Source: a virus. Taken from it: DNA of 64,000 nucleotides. Positions 1-8,210 of the stretch are shown in pieces. The number at the start of each line of letters is the position of its first letter. Within the stretch, counting starts at the first letter, position 1. Below the pieces are notes generated by a model, which saw nothing but the letters and a program-made list of their open reading frames with translations, was not told the DNA's origin and did no database searches. The translations under genes were made by a program, and so were the position numbers. The stretch lies in the IMG/VR virus record IMGVR_UViG_3300032047_002388, positions 1 to 64,000 of that record, one strand, 5' to 3'.

Positions 1-2
1 TG

Positions 3-1004
3 GAGAGTACAACACATAAAGCATTAATTGTATCCGATTACTCCTTAGATAGAAAGGGTAATTCAGTTGAAAAAGATGCCCAACATTTAGATGTTATTAT
101 TACTTATTGTAGAAGTGAAGGACATCAGGTTATGGGTATATTAAATGGTTTTGCAAGACTCGATGTATCGCATACAATTAAAGATATTTATTTTTTAGGT
201 AATTATACAAATTCTATCACCTTTAAACATCACAGTACTAGACCTAGATTTAATGTACATTTGATACCAATATATGGTGCACCATTTACTACGTTTTCTA
301 AATTTAATGGTGATGTGAATATGGATGATGTTGTTGAACCAACAAACATAAAAGAAAGTTTAATATCATTTATTTATTATGGACAAAGACCATTAAGAGA
401 TAAGATAGTTACGAAACTTTTTAATAATGATTTACTTCAGAATACTATATATCATTCCCATCATAAACAACCAGGTGAGAATATTATAGAAAAAACAGAT
501 TCTAACAAAGAAATTTATCACTTACTACCATTAATAAGTGATTTTCCATATGATGATGGTCACAATGATTATTATCCAAACACAATAGAACTTGCATCAA
601 AAAGTTTATTCTATATAATATCAGAAACTAATGCTGATTTACATGATAGTAAGTTTAATGTTCTAACAGAAAAATCAGCAGTACCATTTTTCTCTAAAAC
701 AATACCAGTTTTATTTACTTTAAATAGTTTAGAAACTTTAAAGTATTTACAAGATTTAGGGTTTGATTGTTTTACTGATATTATACCTGAAGAAGTTTAT
801 AAAATACCACAAGATGATAGGATAGATGAAGTGTTAAAAATTGTTAAAAACACAAGTTTAGATTTCTATACAAAAAATCAACAAAGATTTGATAAAAATT
901 ATGAAATTGCTAATTTATTATCTAAAAATAATCTAAATTATGTATTAGATGGTATAAATAAGATTGTAAAAGACAACAACCTATCAGTTCATAATATAGT
1001 ATAA
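3..1004 (+). CDS. 5'-truncated phage protein with TEKx...YLxxLGFxxF signature
   Basis: The reading frame is open from base 3, so the gene begins outside the window; the ATG at 132 is internal. About 334 residues remain. Near residue 220 it has LTEKSAVPF followed by a hydrophobic strand and KYLQDLGFDCF. The same signature occurs in the 24788 and 59512 proteins here and resembles the C-terminal nucleotide-sugar-binding half of exostosin- or fucosyltransferase-like glycosyltransferases. That family link is from memory of similar marine phage proteins. A glycosyltransferase role is plausible but unproven. Confidence 0.75.
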   Translation, partial: ESTTHKALIVSDYSLDRKGNSVEKDAQHLDVIITYCRSEGHQVMGILNGFARLDVSHTIKDIYFLGNYTNSITFKHHSTRPRFNVHLIPIYGAPFTTFSKFNGDVNMDDVVEPTNIKESLISFIYYGQRPLRDKIVTKLFNNDLLQNTIYHSHHKQPGENIIEKTDSNKEIYHLLPLISDFPYDDGHNDYYPNTIELASKSLFYIISETNADLHDSKFNVLTEKSAVPFFSKTIPVLFTLNSLETLKYLQDLGFDCFTDIIPEEVYKIPQDDRIDEVLKIVKNTSLDFYTKNQQRFDKNYEIANLLSKNNLNYVLDGINKIVKDNNLSVHNIV

Positions 1005-1016
1005 ACCTAAAAATTC

Positions 1017-1027
1017 CATATTTATAG
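1017..1027 (+). promoter_or_regulatory. TATTTATA motif, possible late promoter element
   Basis: CATATTTATAG ends 4 nt before the lipoprotein ATG. Related motifs precede many genes in this window, but the distance here is too short for a normal leader. It may mark a leaderless late transcript or have another role. Confidence 0.35.
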
Positions 1028-1031
1028 TTGT

Positions 1032-2060
1032 ATGAAGATTCCAAACTCATTTTTTAGATTATTAGGAGGATTACTTATCCTCTTTCTTTTTTCAAGTTGT
1101 TCATCAACTTTTTACATGGCAAAGAACAACTATAACAACGACCCAATCTATGGTATCGTAGAATCAACTGGTGATACAATCCAAATTGATGTAATCAGTA
1201 ATGATTTTCAGTTAGATAGAAAGTTCAGATTTGATAACAAATTCAGATGGAACTATTCTATGTATGCTATGAATCAAGATTATATCTGGCATCAAGATTT
1301 CTTTTGGAGAAATAGAATGTTCAGAAATGGATATGGATTCTCATCTTGGGATTTCTATTGGAACAGACATGATTTTTGGTGGAACTGGTCGGCAGGTTAT
1401 CCATTCAACTATGGTTTTAGTTATTGGAACAATTGGGGATGGCACAGAGACCCATTCTATCAAAGACCAGGTTCGAACTATGGAATGTATGGATATAATA
1501 ATTGGGGTTGGAGAAATAGAATGAACGATTATGCTTGGGAACATAGAGATAGAAGAAATGTTGCTTATGTAAATGGTAGGAGAGGTTCTAACATCGTTGT
1601 AACTCCAAATGGAAGTAGTAGAGGTGGAACAAATAATATCATCTCTAATCCTAATATACGAATCAACAGAGGTAGACCAAGCATTCCTGGCACACTAGAT
1701 AATGAAGATTTAGTAATAAAAGATAAACCAAATCTAATTGATAGATTTGTTAGAAAGATTGAAAACGCATCTGGTATAAGAGTTAGAACAATTGAAAACC
1801 CAAACAATATTCCTAACAATAATAACAGAATCAGAAACTATAATAGAGTTGAAAATGGTAATAATAATGTTAATAGAAATAATAACAATAATGTAAGAAA
1901 TTATAATAGACCACCAGTAAACAATAATCGTCCTTCAAGAAGTTATACCCCACCTTCAAGAAGTTCTTCCCCACCACCATCATCCTCCAATATTAGTAGA
2001 GGTTCTTCGAGTGGAGGTGCAGTAATCAGCAGAGGTTCAAGAGGTAATAATATTCAGTAA
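1032..2060 (+). CDS. Trp/Tyr/Asn-rich lipoprotein
   Basis: The 342-residue protein begins with a hydrophobic signal ending in LFLFSSC, a lipobox with Cys near residue 23, so it should be a membrane-anchored lipoprotein. Residues about 70-170 are extremely rich in Trp, Tyr, Phe, Asn and Arg (FYWNRHDFWWNW type). The C-terminal 90 residues are low-complexity Asn/Arg followed by Pro/Ser/Gly. This composition resembles flavobacterial surface lipoproteins more than known phage proteins. It could be a moron protein acting at the host envelope. Function unknown. Confidence 0.85.
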   Translation: MKIPNSFFRLLGGLLILFLFSSCSSTFYMAKNNYNNDPIYGIVESTGDTIQIDVISNDFQLDRKFRFDNKFRWNYSMYAMNQDYIWHQDFFWRNRMFRNGYGFSSWDFYWNRHDFWWNWSAGYPFNYGFSYWNNWGWHRDPFYQRPGSNYGMYGYNNWGWRNRMNDYAWEHRDRRNVAYVNGRRGSNIVVTPNGSSRGGTNNIISNPNIRINRGRPSIPGTLDNEDLVIKDKPNLIDRFVRKIENASGIRVRTIENPNNIPNNNNRIRNYNRVENGNNNVNRNNNNNVRNYNRPPVNNNRPSRSYTPPSRSSSPPPSSSNISRGSSSGGAVISRGSRGNNIQ

Positions 2061-2097
2061 TCTGTTTTTCTTTATACTTATAGTAAAGGAATAACTT

Positions 2098-2922
2098 ATG
2101 CCATCAAAATCTAAAGCTCAACAGAAATTTATGGGAGCAGTTTATGCATTAAAAAAGGGTGATGTAAAATCATCTGATGTAACTCCTGCAGTAAGAAAAG
2201 TTGCAAAGGATATGAAGAAATCTGATGCCAAGGATTTTGCCTCTACAAAACATAAGGGGTTACCCAAAAAAATCAAACAAGAAATAGCAAAAAGATTAAG
2301 AGATGAAGGTAAATTGGCTGGACCAATGGCTGGTAGTTATGCTATACCTTCACAACATAAGAAAAGAAAACATAGTGATAAGAATAATCTAGGTAAAAGA
2401 CAGAAGGATGGTAATTCTGGTCAACCAGATTTAGATGAAGGAATGTTTTCTACACTAGACCAAATCAGACAAGATTCAAAAAATGTAAGAGATTTTGTAA
2501 AGAACGTATTTGCAGATAGAGATTTTAAGAAAATGAAAAATGATAAAGAATTCATTAAGTATCTTAAATCTATATATGAAGGTGTATCCGAAGGTTCTTT
2601 TCAGAGAGGTACAAGAACAGTTCCACCAAAACGAGATGGTGGATTAAATCATCATATACTTAATAAATCCAAAGTAAGAAAACATGATGATGACGCAAAC
2701 TTTAAAAAAAAGTATAGTGGACAAGATGACGTAGATGAAATGAAATTAGATGAAATCGGATTATTTCCTATTCAGAATTATCTACAAGGAATAATCCCAT
2801 CAAACTTCATTGATACAACAACAAGACAGAAGAAAGAAAGATTAAGGTCTACTCTAAAAGATTTAAAGAGCACTTTAAATTACTTTTGGAAACAACACAA
2901 AATACCTTATAGAATTAAATAA
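2098..2922 (+). CDS. DUF3008-like basic phage protein
   Basis: The 274-residue protein opens with MPSKSKAQQKFMGAVYALKK and a Lys-rich segment ending KHKGLPKKI. This matches the DUF3008 type of small basic protein found in T4-like marine phages, here followed by about 200 extra residues. The rest is charged, with basic patches around residues 85-105 and 170-205. A TATACTTATAG motif lies just upstream. It may be a DNA- or head-associated protein; function is unknown. Confidence 0.8.
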   Translation: MPSKSKAQQKFMGAVYALKKGDVKSSDVTPAVRKVAKDMKKSDAKDFASTKHKGLPKKIKQEIAKRLRDEGKLAGPMAGSYAIPSQHKKRKHSDKNNLGKRQKDGNSGQPDLDEGMFSTLDQIRQDSKNVRDFVKNVFADRDFKKMKNDKEFIKYLKSIYEGVSEGSFQRGTRTVPPKRDGGLNHHILNKSKVRKHDDDANFKKKYSGQDDVDEMKLDEIGLFPIQNYLQGIIPSNFIDTTTRQKKERLRSTLKDLKSTLNYFWKQHKIPYRIK

Positions 2923-2933
2923 GAGAGGATATT

Positions 2934-3176
2934 ATGGCAACATATAATATATTAAATTCAGATAATACAGTTTCCCAATCGAGAGAATTTGCTTCGAATA
3001 GTGAAATAGATGAATATATCACTGGTTCAAGGGCAAGGGGAATAAATTGTTTTAAGTATGATATTTATAACGATGATAGAGATATATTTGAATGGTATGG
3101 AGATACTGGTGAATACCAAGTAATAAAATATGTATCAGGCGATGAACCTGATAGAGCTGCCCATTTTCCAACATAA
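2934..3176 (+). CDS. hypothetical 80-aa protein
   Basis: Small acidic soluble protein with no motif I recognise. A GAGAGGATATT leader 11 nt after the preceding stop provides a weak ribosome site. It sits between a DUF3008-like gene and the spanin-like pair, so it may belong to the late or lysis operon by position. Confidence 0.7.
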   Translation: MATYNILNSDNTVSQSREFASNSEIDEYITGSRARGINCFKYDIYNDDRDIFEWYGDTGEYQVIKYVSGDEPDRAAHFPT

Positions 3177-3189
3177 AAAGGAGTAATAA

Positions 3190-3441
3190 ATGTCAAAAGA
3201 AGAAACAGGTATAAACAAATTTTTATCAAATAACTGGTCAATAGTAGTTGGATTACTAGCTGCTATATTTACGGCTGGAACTTTATTTTCTGAGTTTACG
3301 GCTTTAAAAACAGAACTGAGTACAGTACACGAAAGGTTAGATAAAAAAATAAAAGTTATCAATGAACTTGAAGATAGAATTGTAGATATTGAAAAAGAAC
3401 TACAATATGAAAAAGGATTTTTAGAAGGAAAAGGAAATTGA
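3190..3441 (+). CDS. membrane-anchored coiled-coil protein, inner-membrane spanin candidate
   Basis: The 83-residue protein has one N-terminal membrane segment (residues about 17-37) followed by a charged coiled-coil tail rich in Glu, Lys and Leu. That is the architecture of an inner-membrane spanin. It has a good ribosome site (AAAAAGGAGTAATAA). A small lipoprotein gene follows at 3545 and a peptidoglycan-active enzyme at 3735, which supports a lysis role. The assignment rests on topology and context, not on recognised sequence similarity. Confidence 0.75.
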   Translation: MSKEETGINKFLSNNWSIVVGLLAAIFTAGTLFSEFTALKTELSTVHERLDKKIKVINELEDRIVDIEKELQYEKGFLEGKGN

Positions 3442-3544
3442 AAAAGATAAAAGAAATATTTTGGGAATATTGGATAAGACCATGGGGCCCAAATATGGGT
3501 TAGTTCCCAATCGATGAATAAAGAACGAATGAAAAGGAGTTACA

Positions 3545-3724
3545 ATGAAAAAGAAAGTTATATCAATACTTTTGGTTAGTGCGTTATTGGTTGGATGTGG
3601 TTCAACAAAATCAACAACTGAAAATAATACACAAACCGAGATAAGTGGAGAACATGACCCTATAATGAAACTATTATTATCGAGTTTGATAATATATTCA
3701 TTAAATTTAGTATTAACAAAATAG
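3545..3724 (+). CDS. small lipoprotein, outer-membrane spanin candidate
   Basis: A 59-residue protein with a signal peptide and lipobox LLVGCGS (Cys near residue 18), a short Thr/Asn/Glu linker and a hydrophobic C-terminal stretch. It is preceded by AAAAGGAGTTACA. With the coiled-coil membrane protein at 3190 it could form a two-component spanin linking the inner and outer membranes at lysis. The hydrophobic C-terminus is unusual for an outer spanin. Confidence 0.7.
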   Translation: MKKKVISILLVSALLVGCGSTKSTTENNTQTEISGEHDPIMKLLLSSLIIYSLNLVLTK

Positions 3725-3734
3725 AGATTAAAAT

Positions 3735-4346
3735 ATGGCACAATTTACGAGAGAACAAATCGAAGAAACGTTAAGAGGTAAAGGTTATAAATACTTCACA
3801 AGTGATAAAGGATATGATGTAAACATAGTTGGTATCAGAAACTCAGATACTCATGGTAAAGTAACAAACAGATTTGATGATACTCTTACAATCTCATACA
3901 AAGATTTAAATGGTGAATGGATTTATAATGAATACAAGGCAACAACAGACCCTGGTTCACATTGGGAAAAGAACTTGTTGAACAAAGATGGTGTTGCAAT
4001 CCTAAAACCAGGTCAGTACAGAGGTTCACACAAACTTGGATTACATCAAGGTAAGTATGAAGCACTAAGACAGAAATCACCAGTAAAAGTTTATAGAGAT
4101 GATAACAAAGATGGTGATTATGATTTGATTGAAGAAAATGTACAAGAAGGTATCTTTGGAATCAATATTCATAAGGCAGGTGGTAGAGTAGATGGTTCAA
4201 CTCAGATTGATAAATGGTCTGCTGGATGTCAAGTATTTTCAAAAGAATCTGATTTTAATGAGTTTATGGATGTGTGTAGAAAAGCAAGTGGTATATGGGG
4301 TAACTCATTTACTTACACTTTGATTGAATCTAAAGACATTTCATAA
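3735..4346 (+). CDS. L,D-transpeptidase/carboxypeptidase-like peptidoglycan enzyme (endolysin candidate)
   Basis: The 203-residue protein carries a C-terminal INIHKAG, then ST, then WSAGCQVF arrangement. This recalls the H...S-x-GC active site of YkuD-type L,D-transpeptidases, with Cys near residue 165 as the likely nucleophile. There is no signal peptide, so it would need a holin to reach the wall. It follows the spanin-like pair and precedes a small membrane protein at 4404, so the four genes look like a lysis cassette. Known phage proteins of this kind are usually annotated only as hypothetical. Medium confidence in the fold, lower in the lytic role. Confidence 0.75.
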   Translation: MAQFTREQIEETLRGKGYKYFTSDKGYDVNIVGIRNSDTHGKVTNRFDDTLTISYKDLNGEWIYNEYKATTDPGSHWEKNLLNKDGVAILKPGQYRGSHKLGLHQGKYEALRQKSPVKVYRDDNKDGDYDLIEENVQEGIFGINIHKAGGRVDGSTQIDKWSAGCQVFSKESDFNEFMDVCRKASGIWGNSFTYTLIESKDIS

Positions 4347-4403
4347 ATTTTTATATATATAATTAATAAAGGTTACAACTCACATTTAAGGAGGAGTAAT
4401 AAA

Positions 4404-4733
4404 ATGATTGATAAAGAATTAGAGAAAAAAGCTAATCACCCTGCAGATACAAATGGTGATGGTAAAGTATCTGATGAAGAGCATAAAATGTTCTTGGAAT
4501 TCAAGAGAAAAGAACTTGATGACCAAGATGCTATGAGAGATGCACAAAGAAAAATGGCATGGTTTGCATTATTTGGAATGTTACTATACCCATTTGCTGT
4601 TGTAATCGCCTCGGTTACTGGAGTAGAACAAGCTTCTACAATACTTGGTGACATGGCAGCAACATACTTTGTTTCAGTAGCAGCAATAGTTGCGGCTTTC
4701 TTCGGTACACAAGCTTATTCGAATAAAAGTTAA
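4404..4733 (+). CDS. EF-hand plus two-TM membrane protein, holin candidate
   Basis: Residues about 12-24 form an EF-hand-like calcium loop (DTNGDGKVSDEE). A charged helix and two hydrophobic segments (about 49-70 and 82-104) follow. The ATG has the strongest Shine-Dalgarno in the area (AAGGAGGAGTAATAAA). Small proteins with this EF-hand/membrane layout occur in marine T4-like phages. Next to the endolysin-like gene it is the best local holin candidate, though this is an inference from size and topology. Confidence 0.75.
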   Translation: MIDKELEKKANHPADTNGDGKVSDEEHKMFLEFKRKELDDQDAMRDAQRKMAWFALFGMLLYPFAVVIASVTGVEQASTILGDMAATYFVSVAAIVAAFFGTQAYSNKS

Positions 4734-4742
4734 AATAAAAAT

Positions 4743-5216
4743 ATGATATATTGGTTTACAGGACAACCAGGAGCAGGCAAAACAACTCTTGGTAAAAAGT
4801 TACATTCATTTCTTAAAACAGAAAAGCGAAATTGGAGGAGAGATGTTTTCCATTTAGATGGAGATGACCTCCGAGAACTCACAACCAACAAAGATTATTC
4901 AGAAGAGGGTAGAATCACAAACATTCGAAACGCTCATATGATTGCACAATACCTACATAATAATGGGTGTGATGTGGTAGTATCTCTTGTTGCACCATAT
5001 CGTTGGTTAAGAGAGGAGTTTAAAGAAAAGATAGGTGTACATGAATTCCAAGAGTTTTATGTACATACAACTGAAAAGAGAGAACGAGATAGGTATAAAT
5101 CAAAAGACTACGAACAACCAGAGGTTAATTTTATTGATGTAGATACTACAAAAGATTCACCAGATATATCTTTCTCAAGAATCATAAATAATCTCGGTAA
5201 AACTGTTGTAAAATGA
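4743..5216 (+). CDS. cysC: adenylylsulfate (APS) kinase-like
   Basis: The 157-residue protein has a Walker A loop GQPGAGKTT (residues 7-15), HLDGDDLR (37-44), a YSEEGR..N motif (52-60) and SLVAPYR (81-87). These line up in order with the APS-kinase signatures of CysC. The enzyme makes PAPS, the sulfate donor, from APS and ATP. It is shorter than the usual 200 residues but keeps the catalytic blocks and a C-terminal F-IDVDT segment. It overlaps the next gene by 4 nt. DUF2061 lies 1.2 kb downstream, and five sulfotransferase-like genes occur in the window, so sulfate activation is a coherent role. Confidence 0.85.
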   Translation: MIYWFTGQPGAGKTTLGKKLHSFLKTEKRNWRRDVFHLDGDDLRELTTNKDYSEEGRITNIRNAHMIAQYLHNNGCDVVVSLVAPYRWLREEFKEKIGVHEFQEFYVHTTEKRERDRYKSKDYEQPEVNFIDVDTTKDSPDISFSRIINNLGKTVVK

Positions 5217-6037
5217 TACAAGAAATCATCTGTATAGGTTCATCATTTACAGAGGGTGGGGGATTAAATCCAAATAGAGATTCTAAACAATCAAAGTGGT
5301 ACTCTAAAAAATACAACACTACTGTAACCGATAAAACACATTCTTTTCCAGCAATAATTGAAAATATTACAGGTATACCAACTCGTAACTTGGGTAAATG
5401 TGGTACAGGCTTAGAATGGATAATAAGAAATACAGAAGAAATATTAGAAGAAGGAAAACACGGTCAACTATTTGTATTTGATTGTAGTAATTGGGGAAGA
5501 GCAGAATTGTGGTCAAATGATTTTGAAAAATATGTTGTTGCAAATTGGGGACATAAAAATGGTGAGAATCCAAAAGATGGTTTCGCAACTCACATAACAG
5601 TTGATTATAATAACGAATACGATAATACACCATATCCAAATCCAGATTTTAAGAATATTCAAAGAAAATACGATATTTTTTTAAATCATTTTATGGATGA
5701 AGATAAATTGTTAATCAATCTTGAAAGACAGTTCTTAAATTTACTATATAAGTTGGATGCAAAAGGGATACCATTCAGAATATTAGAAAGTGAACCATTT
5801 TATTGGGAACAATTATTGAAAGAAAAACTGATAACAGATAATAGAATACAATTGAGAGCAGATAGAGATGGATTTGAAAATTGTTTAGTAACAACTTGGG
5901 ATTTTTTATCTACTCATCAACTATCTATTAGATGTGATAGTGATGGTTTATTTGATGATGGACATGCAGGTGTTGAAGGACATAAGGTTATTGCTGATTT
6001 AATTTTAAAAACAATAAAAGATTATGAAACAATATAG
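5213..6037 (+). CDS. SGNH-hydrolase-like protein
   Basis: A 274-residue protein with N-terminal IGSSFTEGGG (the GDS/Ser block, residues about 8-17), a central NLGKCGTG (Gly block) and a C-terminal DDGHAGVEGHKVIADLI that matches the D-x-x-H block. SGNH enzymes are esterases or acyl-transfer enzymes acting on carbohydrates and lipids. The family members in this window keep block order but differ strongly in sequence. It overlaps both neighbours by a few bases. The substrate is unknown. Confidence 0.75.
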   Translation: MIQEIICIGSSFTEGGGLNPNRDSKQSKWYSKKYNTTVTDKTHSFPAIIENITGIPTRNLGKCGTGLEWIIRNTEEILEEGKHGQLFVFDCSNWGRAELWSNDFEKYVVANWGHKNGENPKDGFATHITVDYNNEYDNTPYPNPDFKNIQRKYDIFLNHFMDEDKLLINLERQFLNLLYKLDAKGIPFRILESEPFYWEQLLKEKLITDNRIQLRADRDGFENCLVTTWDFLSTHQLSIRCDSDGLFDDGHAGVEGHKVIADLILKTIKDYETI

Positions 6038-6377
6038 TTTATTTATAGGTAGATGGCAACCTTGGCATGAGGGTCATCAATGGTTGATAGACCAAAGATT
6101 ACGAGAAGGTAAAAATGTTTGTATTGCAATCAGAGATGTAGAACCAAGTGAAAAACAGCCTTGGACATCACAAGAAGTATTAGAAAACATTGGATATGAA
6201 TTAAATGATTTGATTCAACAAGGAGTAGTAAAAGTAATAATTATACCTGATATAGAATCAGTAAATTATGGTAGAGGAGTTGGATATGATGTTATAGAAC
6301 ACGAACCTCCAAATCAAATTAAAAAAATATCTGCAACAAACATTCGCTCAGAAATGAGAAGAGATGGAAAATTATAA
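6024..6377 (+). CDS. NMN-adenylyltransferase-like nucleotidyltransferase
   Basis: At 117 residues this is a minimal HxGH nucleotidyltransferase: GRWQPWHEGH at 9-18 and SATNIRSEMRRDGKL at the C-terminus. These correspond to the GRFQPFHxGH and ISGTxIR blocks of NadM-type enzymes. It is shorter than NadM (about 170 residues), so part of the middle is missing. It lies between cysC, an SGNH gene and DUF2061. It could serve NAD synthesis or transfer AMP/CMP to another phosphorylated substrate. Confidence 0.75.
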   Translation: MKQYSLFIGRWQPWHEGHQWLIDQRLREGKNVCIAIRDVEPSEKQPWTSQEVLENIGYELNDLIQQGVVKVIIIPDIESVNYGRGVGYDVIEHEPPNQIKKISATNIRSEMRRDGKL

Positions 6378-6598
6378 TGGTAAGTAGAAAGAGACACATA
6401 CTGAAAACAATAAGTTGGAGAATTATAGGTACATTAGATACTATAATTCTTTCATGGTTTATTACAGGCAATTGGAAATGGGGTATTGCCATCGGTGGTG
6501 TTGAGTTAATAACAAAAATGGTTCTTTATTATTTTCATGAAAGGGCCTGGTATAAATTTAGTAAATATGGAATTGATAAACCCGTACGTCAGAAATGA
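6377..6598 (+). CDS. DUF2061 membrane protein
   Basis: This 73-residue protein has KTISWRIIGTLDT at the start, two hydrophobic stretches and a KMVLYYFHERAWYKF end, the hallmarks of DUF2061. In bacteria DUF2061 genes or domains often lie beside or fused to sulfate-activation genes (CysC/CysN). Finding it 1.2 kb from cysC supports a sulfation-linked operon. The start ATG overlaps the previous stop by one base. Biochemical role unknown. Confidence 0.85.
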   Translation: MVSRKRHILKTISWRIIGTLDTIILSWFITGNWKWGIAIGGVELITKMVLYYFHERAWYKFSKYGIDKPVRQK

Positions 6599-7598
6599 GT
6601 GGGATGATTTAAAAGAAATCATAGTAGGAACAACAAAGGGTGCACAAGTACCAACAGTAGGAGATAAATGTTTACATAGTATTGATTATGCACATTTATC
6701 CGATGAAGAGTTTAAAAATAGACCATCTGGTCCATACCCAAAACAAGTTATGGAAGAGATGGAAGAAGATTTAGAAGGAATAGTAAACACACTTACAGAT
6801 TTAGGTGTAAAAGTACACCGACCAATCGATAGAGATTTTTCACAACCAATCGTAACAGAAAATTGGACAGTTGATGGATATTATAATTATTGTCCAAGAG
6901 ATTCCATGTTAGTAATTAATGATAAGGTTATTGCAACACCAATGACACTTAGACATAGAAGTAATGAAGCAGAAACTTGTAAACCTTTATTCAATCCATC
7001 ATGTTGGGTTGATGCTCCTAAACCCAAATTATTGGATTCGATATATCAAAGAGAGGATTTATCTATCCCCACCTTGTTGGATGAAGAACCCGTTTTTGAT
7101 GCAGCAAATGTTATTAAACACAATAATGAGTTATTATATTTAGTATCTAATACTGGTAATAAAGCAGGGGCGATTTGGTTACAAGAGTTTTGTGATTCTC
7201 AGCCTTGGGGTGATTATCGTGTACATACTGCTGAAAATGTTTATGCATATATTCACATTGATACAACCTTTGTGTTTCTTAGAGAGGATACAGTACTAAT
7301 AAATCCACATAGAGTTAGTTGGAGAAACCTACCAGAGTTTTTAAGTAGAATGAATATTATATGGGCACCTGAACCATATCCAACACAAGTATTAGAAGAG
7401 TGGTGTTCTGCATCGCCATGGTTAGGTATGAATATTTTACCTATCAATGATAAACAAGTTATGGTAGAAGAGAATCAAATACTATTAATGACAGAACTTA
7501 AAAAACATAACTTCGAACCTATTCCAGTCAGAATGAGACATGCTAGAACATTTAGTGGAGGACCACATTGTGTTACGCTAGATGTAAGAAGAGGATAG
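6567..7598 (+). CDS. glycine amidinotransferase-like enzyme
   Basis: About 343 residues from ATG 6567; an in-frame ATG at 6537 would add ten residues and overlap DUF2061 more. NEWDDLKEIIVGT at the start, YCPRD, FDAANV, HIDTTF and SGGPHCVTLD near the end match the order of catalytic blocks in amidinotransferases such as arginine:glycine amidinotransferase, with Cys near the C-terminus as nucleophile and His in HIDT. The family moves an amidino group from arginine to an amine. Phage versions exist in marine T4-like phages. The acceptor here is unknown. Confidence 0.88.
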   Translation: MELINPYVRNEWDDLKEIIVGTTKGAQVPTVGDKCLHSIDYAHLSDEEFKNRPSGPYPKQVMEEMEEDLEGIVNTLTDLGVKVHRPIDRDFSQPIVTENWTVDGYYNYCPRDSMLVINDKVIATPMTLRHRSNEAETCKPLFNPSCWVDAPKPKLLDSIYQREDLSIPTLLDEEPVFDAANVIKHNNELLYLVSNTGNKAGAIWLQEFCDSQPWGDYRVHTAENVYAYIHIDTTFVFLREDTVLINPHRVSWRNLPEFLSRMNIIWAPEPYPTQVLEEWCSASPWLGMNILPINDKQVMVEENQILLMTELKKHNFEPIPVRMRHARTFSGGPHCVTLDVRRG

Positions 7599-7599
7599 T

Positions 7600-7645
7600 A
7601 TATCAAAAAATTTTGATATCCTATACTTATATACAAAGAGTATAG
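7600..7645 (+). promoter_or_regulatory. two consecutive inverted repeats before HNH-like gene
   Basis: A perfect 9-bp palindrome (ATATCAAAA, 2-nt spacer, TTTTGATAT) at 7600-7619 is followed by CTATACT (7621-7627) and its complement AGTATAG (7639-7645) ending one base before the ATG. The second could fold over the start or bind a regulator. A TATACTTATATA motif lies inside it. Confidence 0.5.
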
Positions 7646-7646
7646 T

Positions 7647-8210
7647 ATGGAAAATAACGAAAATATGGCGTTCCCCAACTTTGACCCAACGAATGATTTA
7701 TCTCAGGCTGGGAAACAAAGAAGGATGAAAAGAGGATTAGGAGCTAAACCACTTTTAGAATCAGAAATCAAAGAGGCACAAAAGAAGGCTCGTTCGGCTA
7801 TGGAGGCAGCGAGAGTATTAGGAGTATCTTACAACACTTACAAAAAATATGCTAGAAAGTATGGTATCTTTGAGGATTTAAAAAATCCTGATGGTATTGG
7901 TATCAAGAAAGGATATAATCTTAAAAGAGGTAAGTTTGCACTTGAAGAGATTCTTGCAGGTAAATATCCTAACTACCCTGTCTGGAAACTAAAACAAAGA
8001 TTACTTAATAATGGTTATATGTTAGAGAAGTGTAACTGTTGTGGGTTTGAAGAGAGAAGAGTTACAGACCACAAAGTTCCTCTTGTTTTAGATTTTATAG
8101 ATGGTGATAGAAAAAATCACAAGTACGAAAATCTTAGGATGTTATGTTTCAACTGTTCATTTCTTATAAATGGTAATCTAACTGGCCCTAAGAAAGAATA
8201 CGAATACTAA
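7647..8210 (+). CDS. HNH-like zinc protein with degenerate active site
   Basis: The 187-residue protein has a helix-turn-helix-like middle (EAARVLGVSYNTYKKYARKYG) and a C-terminal zinc-finger HNH frame: CNCCGF, LDFIDGDRKNHKYENLRMLCFNC. The layout is that of phage HNH endonucleases (LDHIDGD...NLRxLCPNCH), but the first catalytic His is Phe and the final His after FNC is Ser. It may therefore be a DNA-binding relic or regulator rather than a nuclease. The two inverted repeats just upstream could be its own operator. Confidence 0.8.
   Translation: MENNENMAFPNFDPTNDLSQAGKQRRMKRGLGAKPLLESEIKEAQKKARSAMEAARVLGVSYNTYKKYARKYGIFEDLKNPDGIGIKKGYNLKRGKFALEEILAGKYPNYPVWKLKQRLLNNGYMLEKCNCCGFEERRVTDHKVPLVLDFIDGDRKNHKYENLRMLCFNCSFLINGNLTGPKKEYEY

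Noticed and set aside
1565-1819. 84-aa minus-strand frame
   Set aside because: Antisense to the lipoprotein; arises from its repetitive Asn/Arg codons.
3438-3503. TTG-started 21-aa frame overlapping the spanin-like stop
   Set aside because: Too short and without independent support, although in a tight position.
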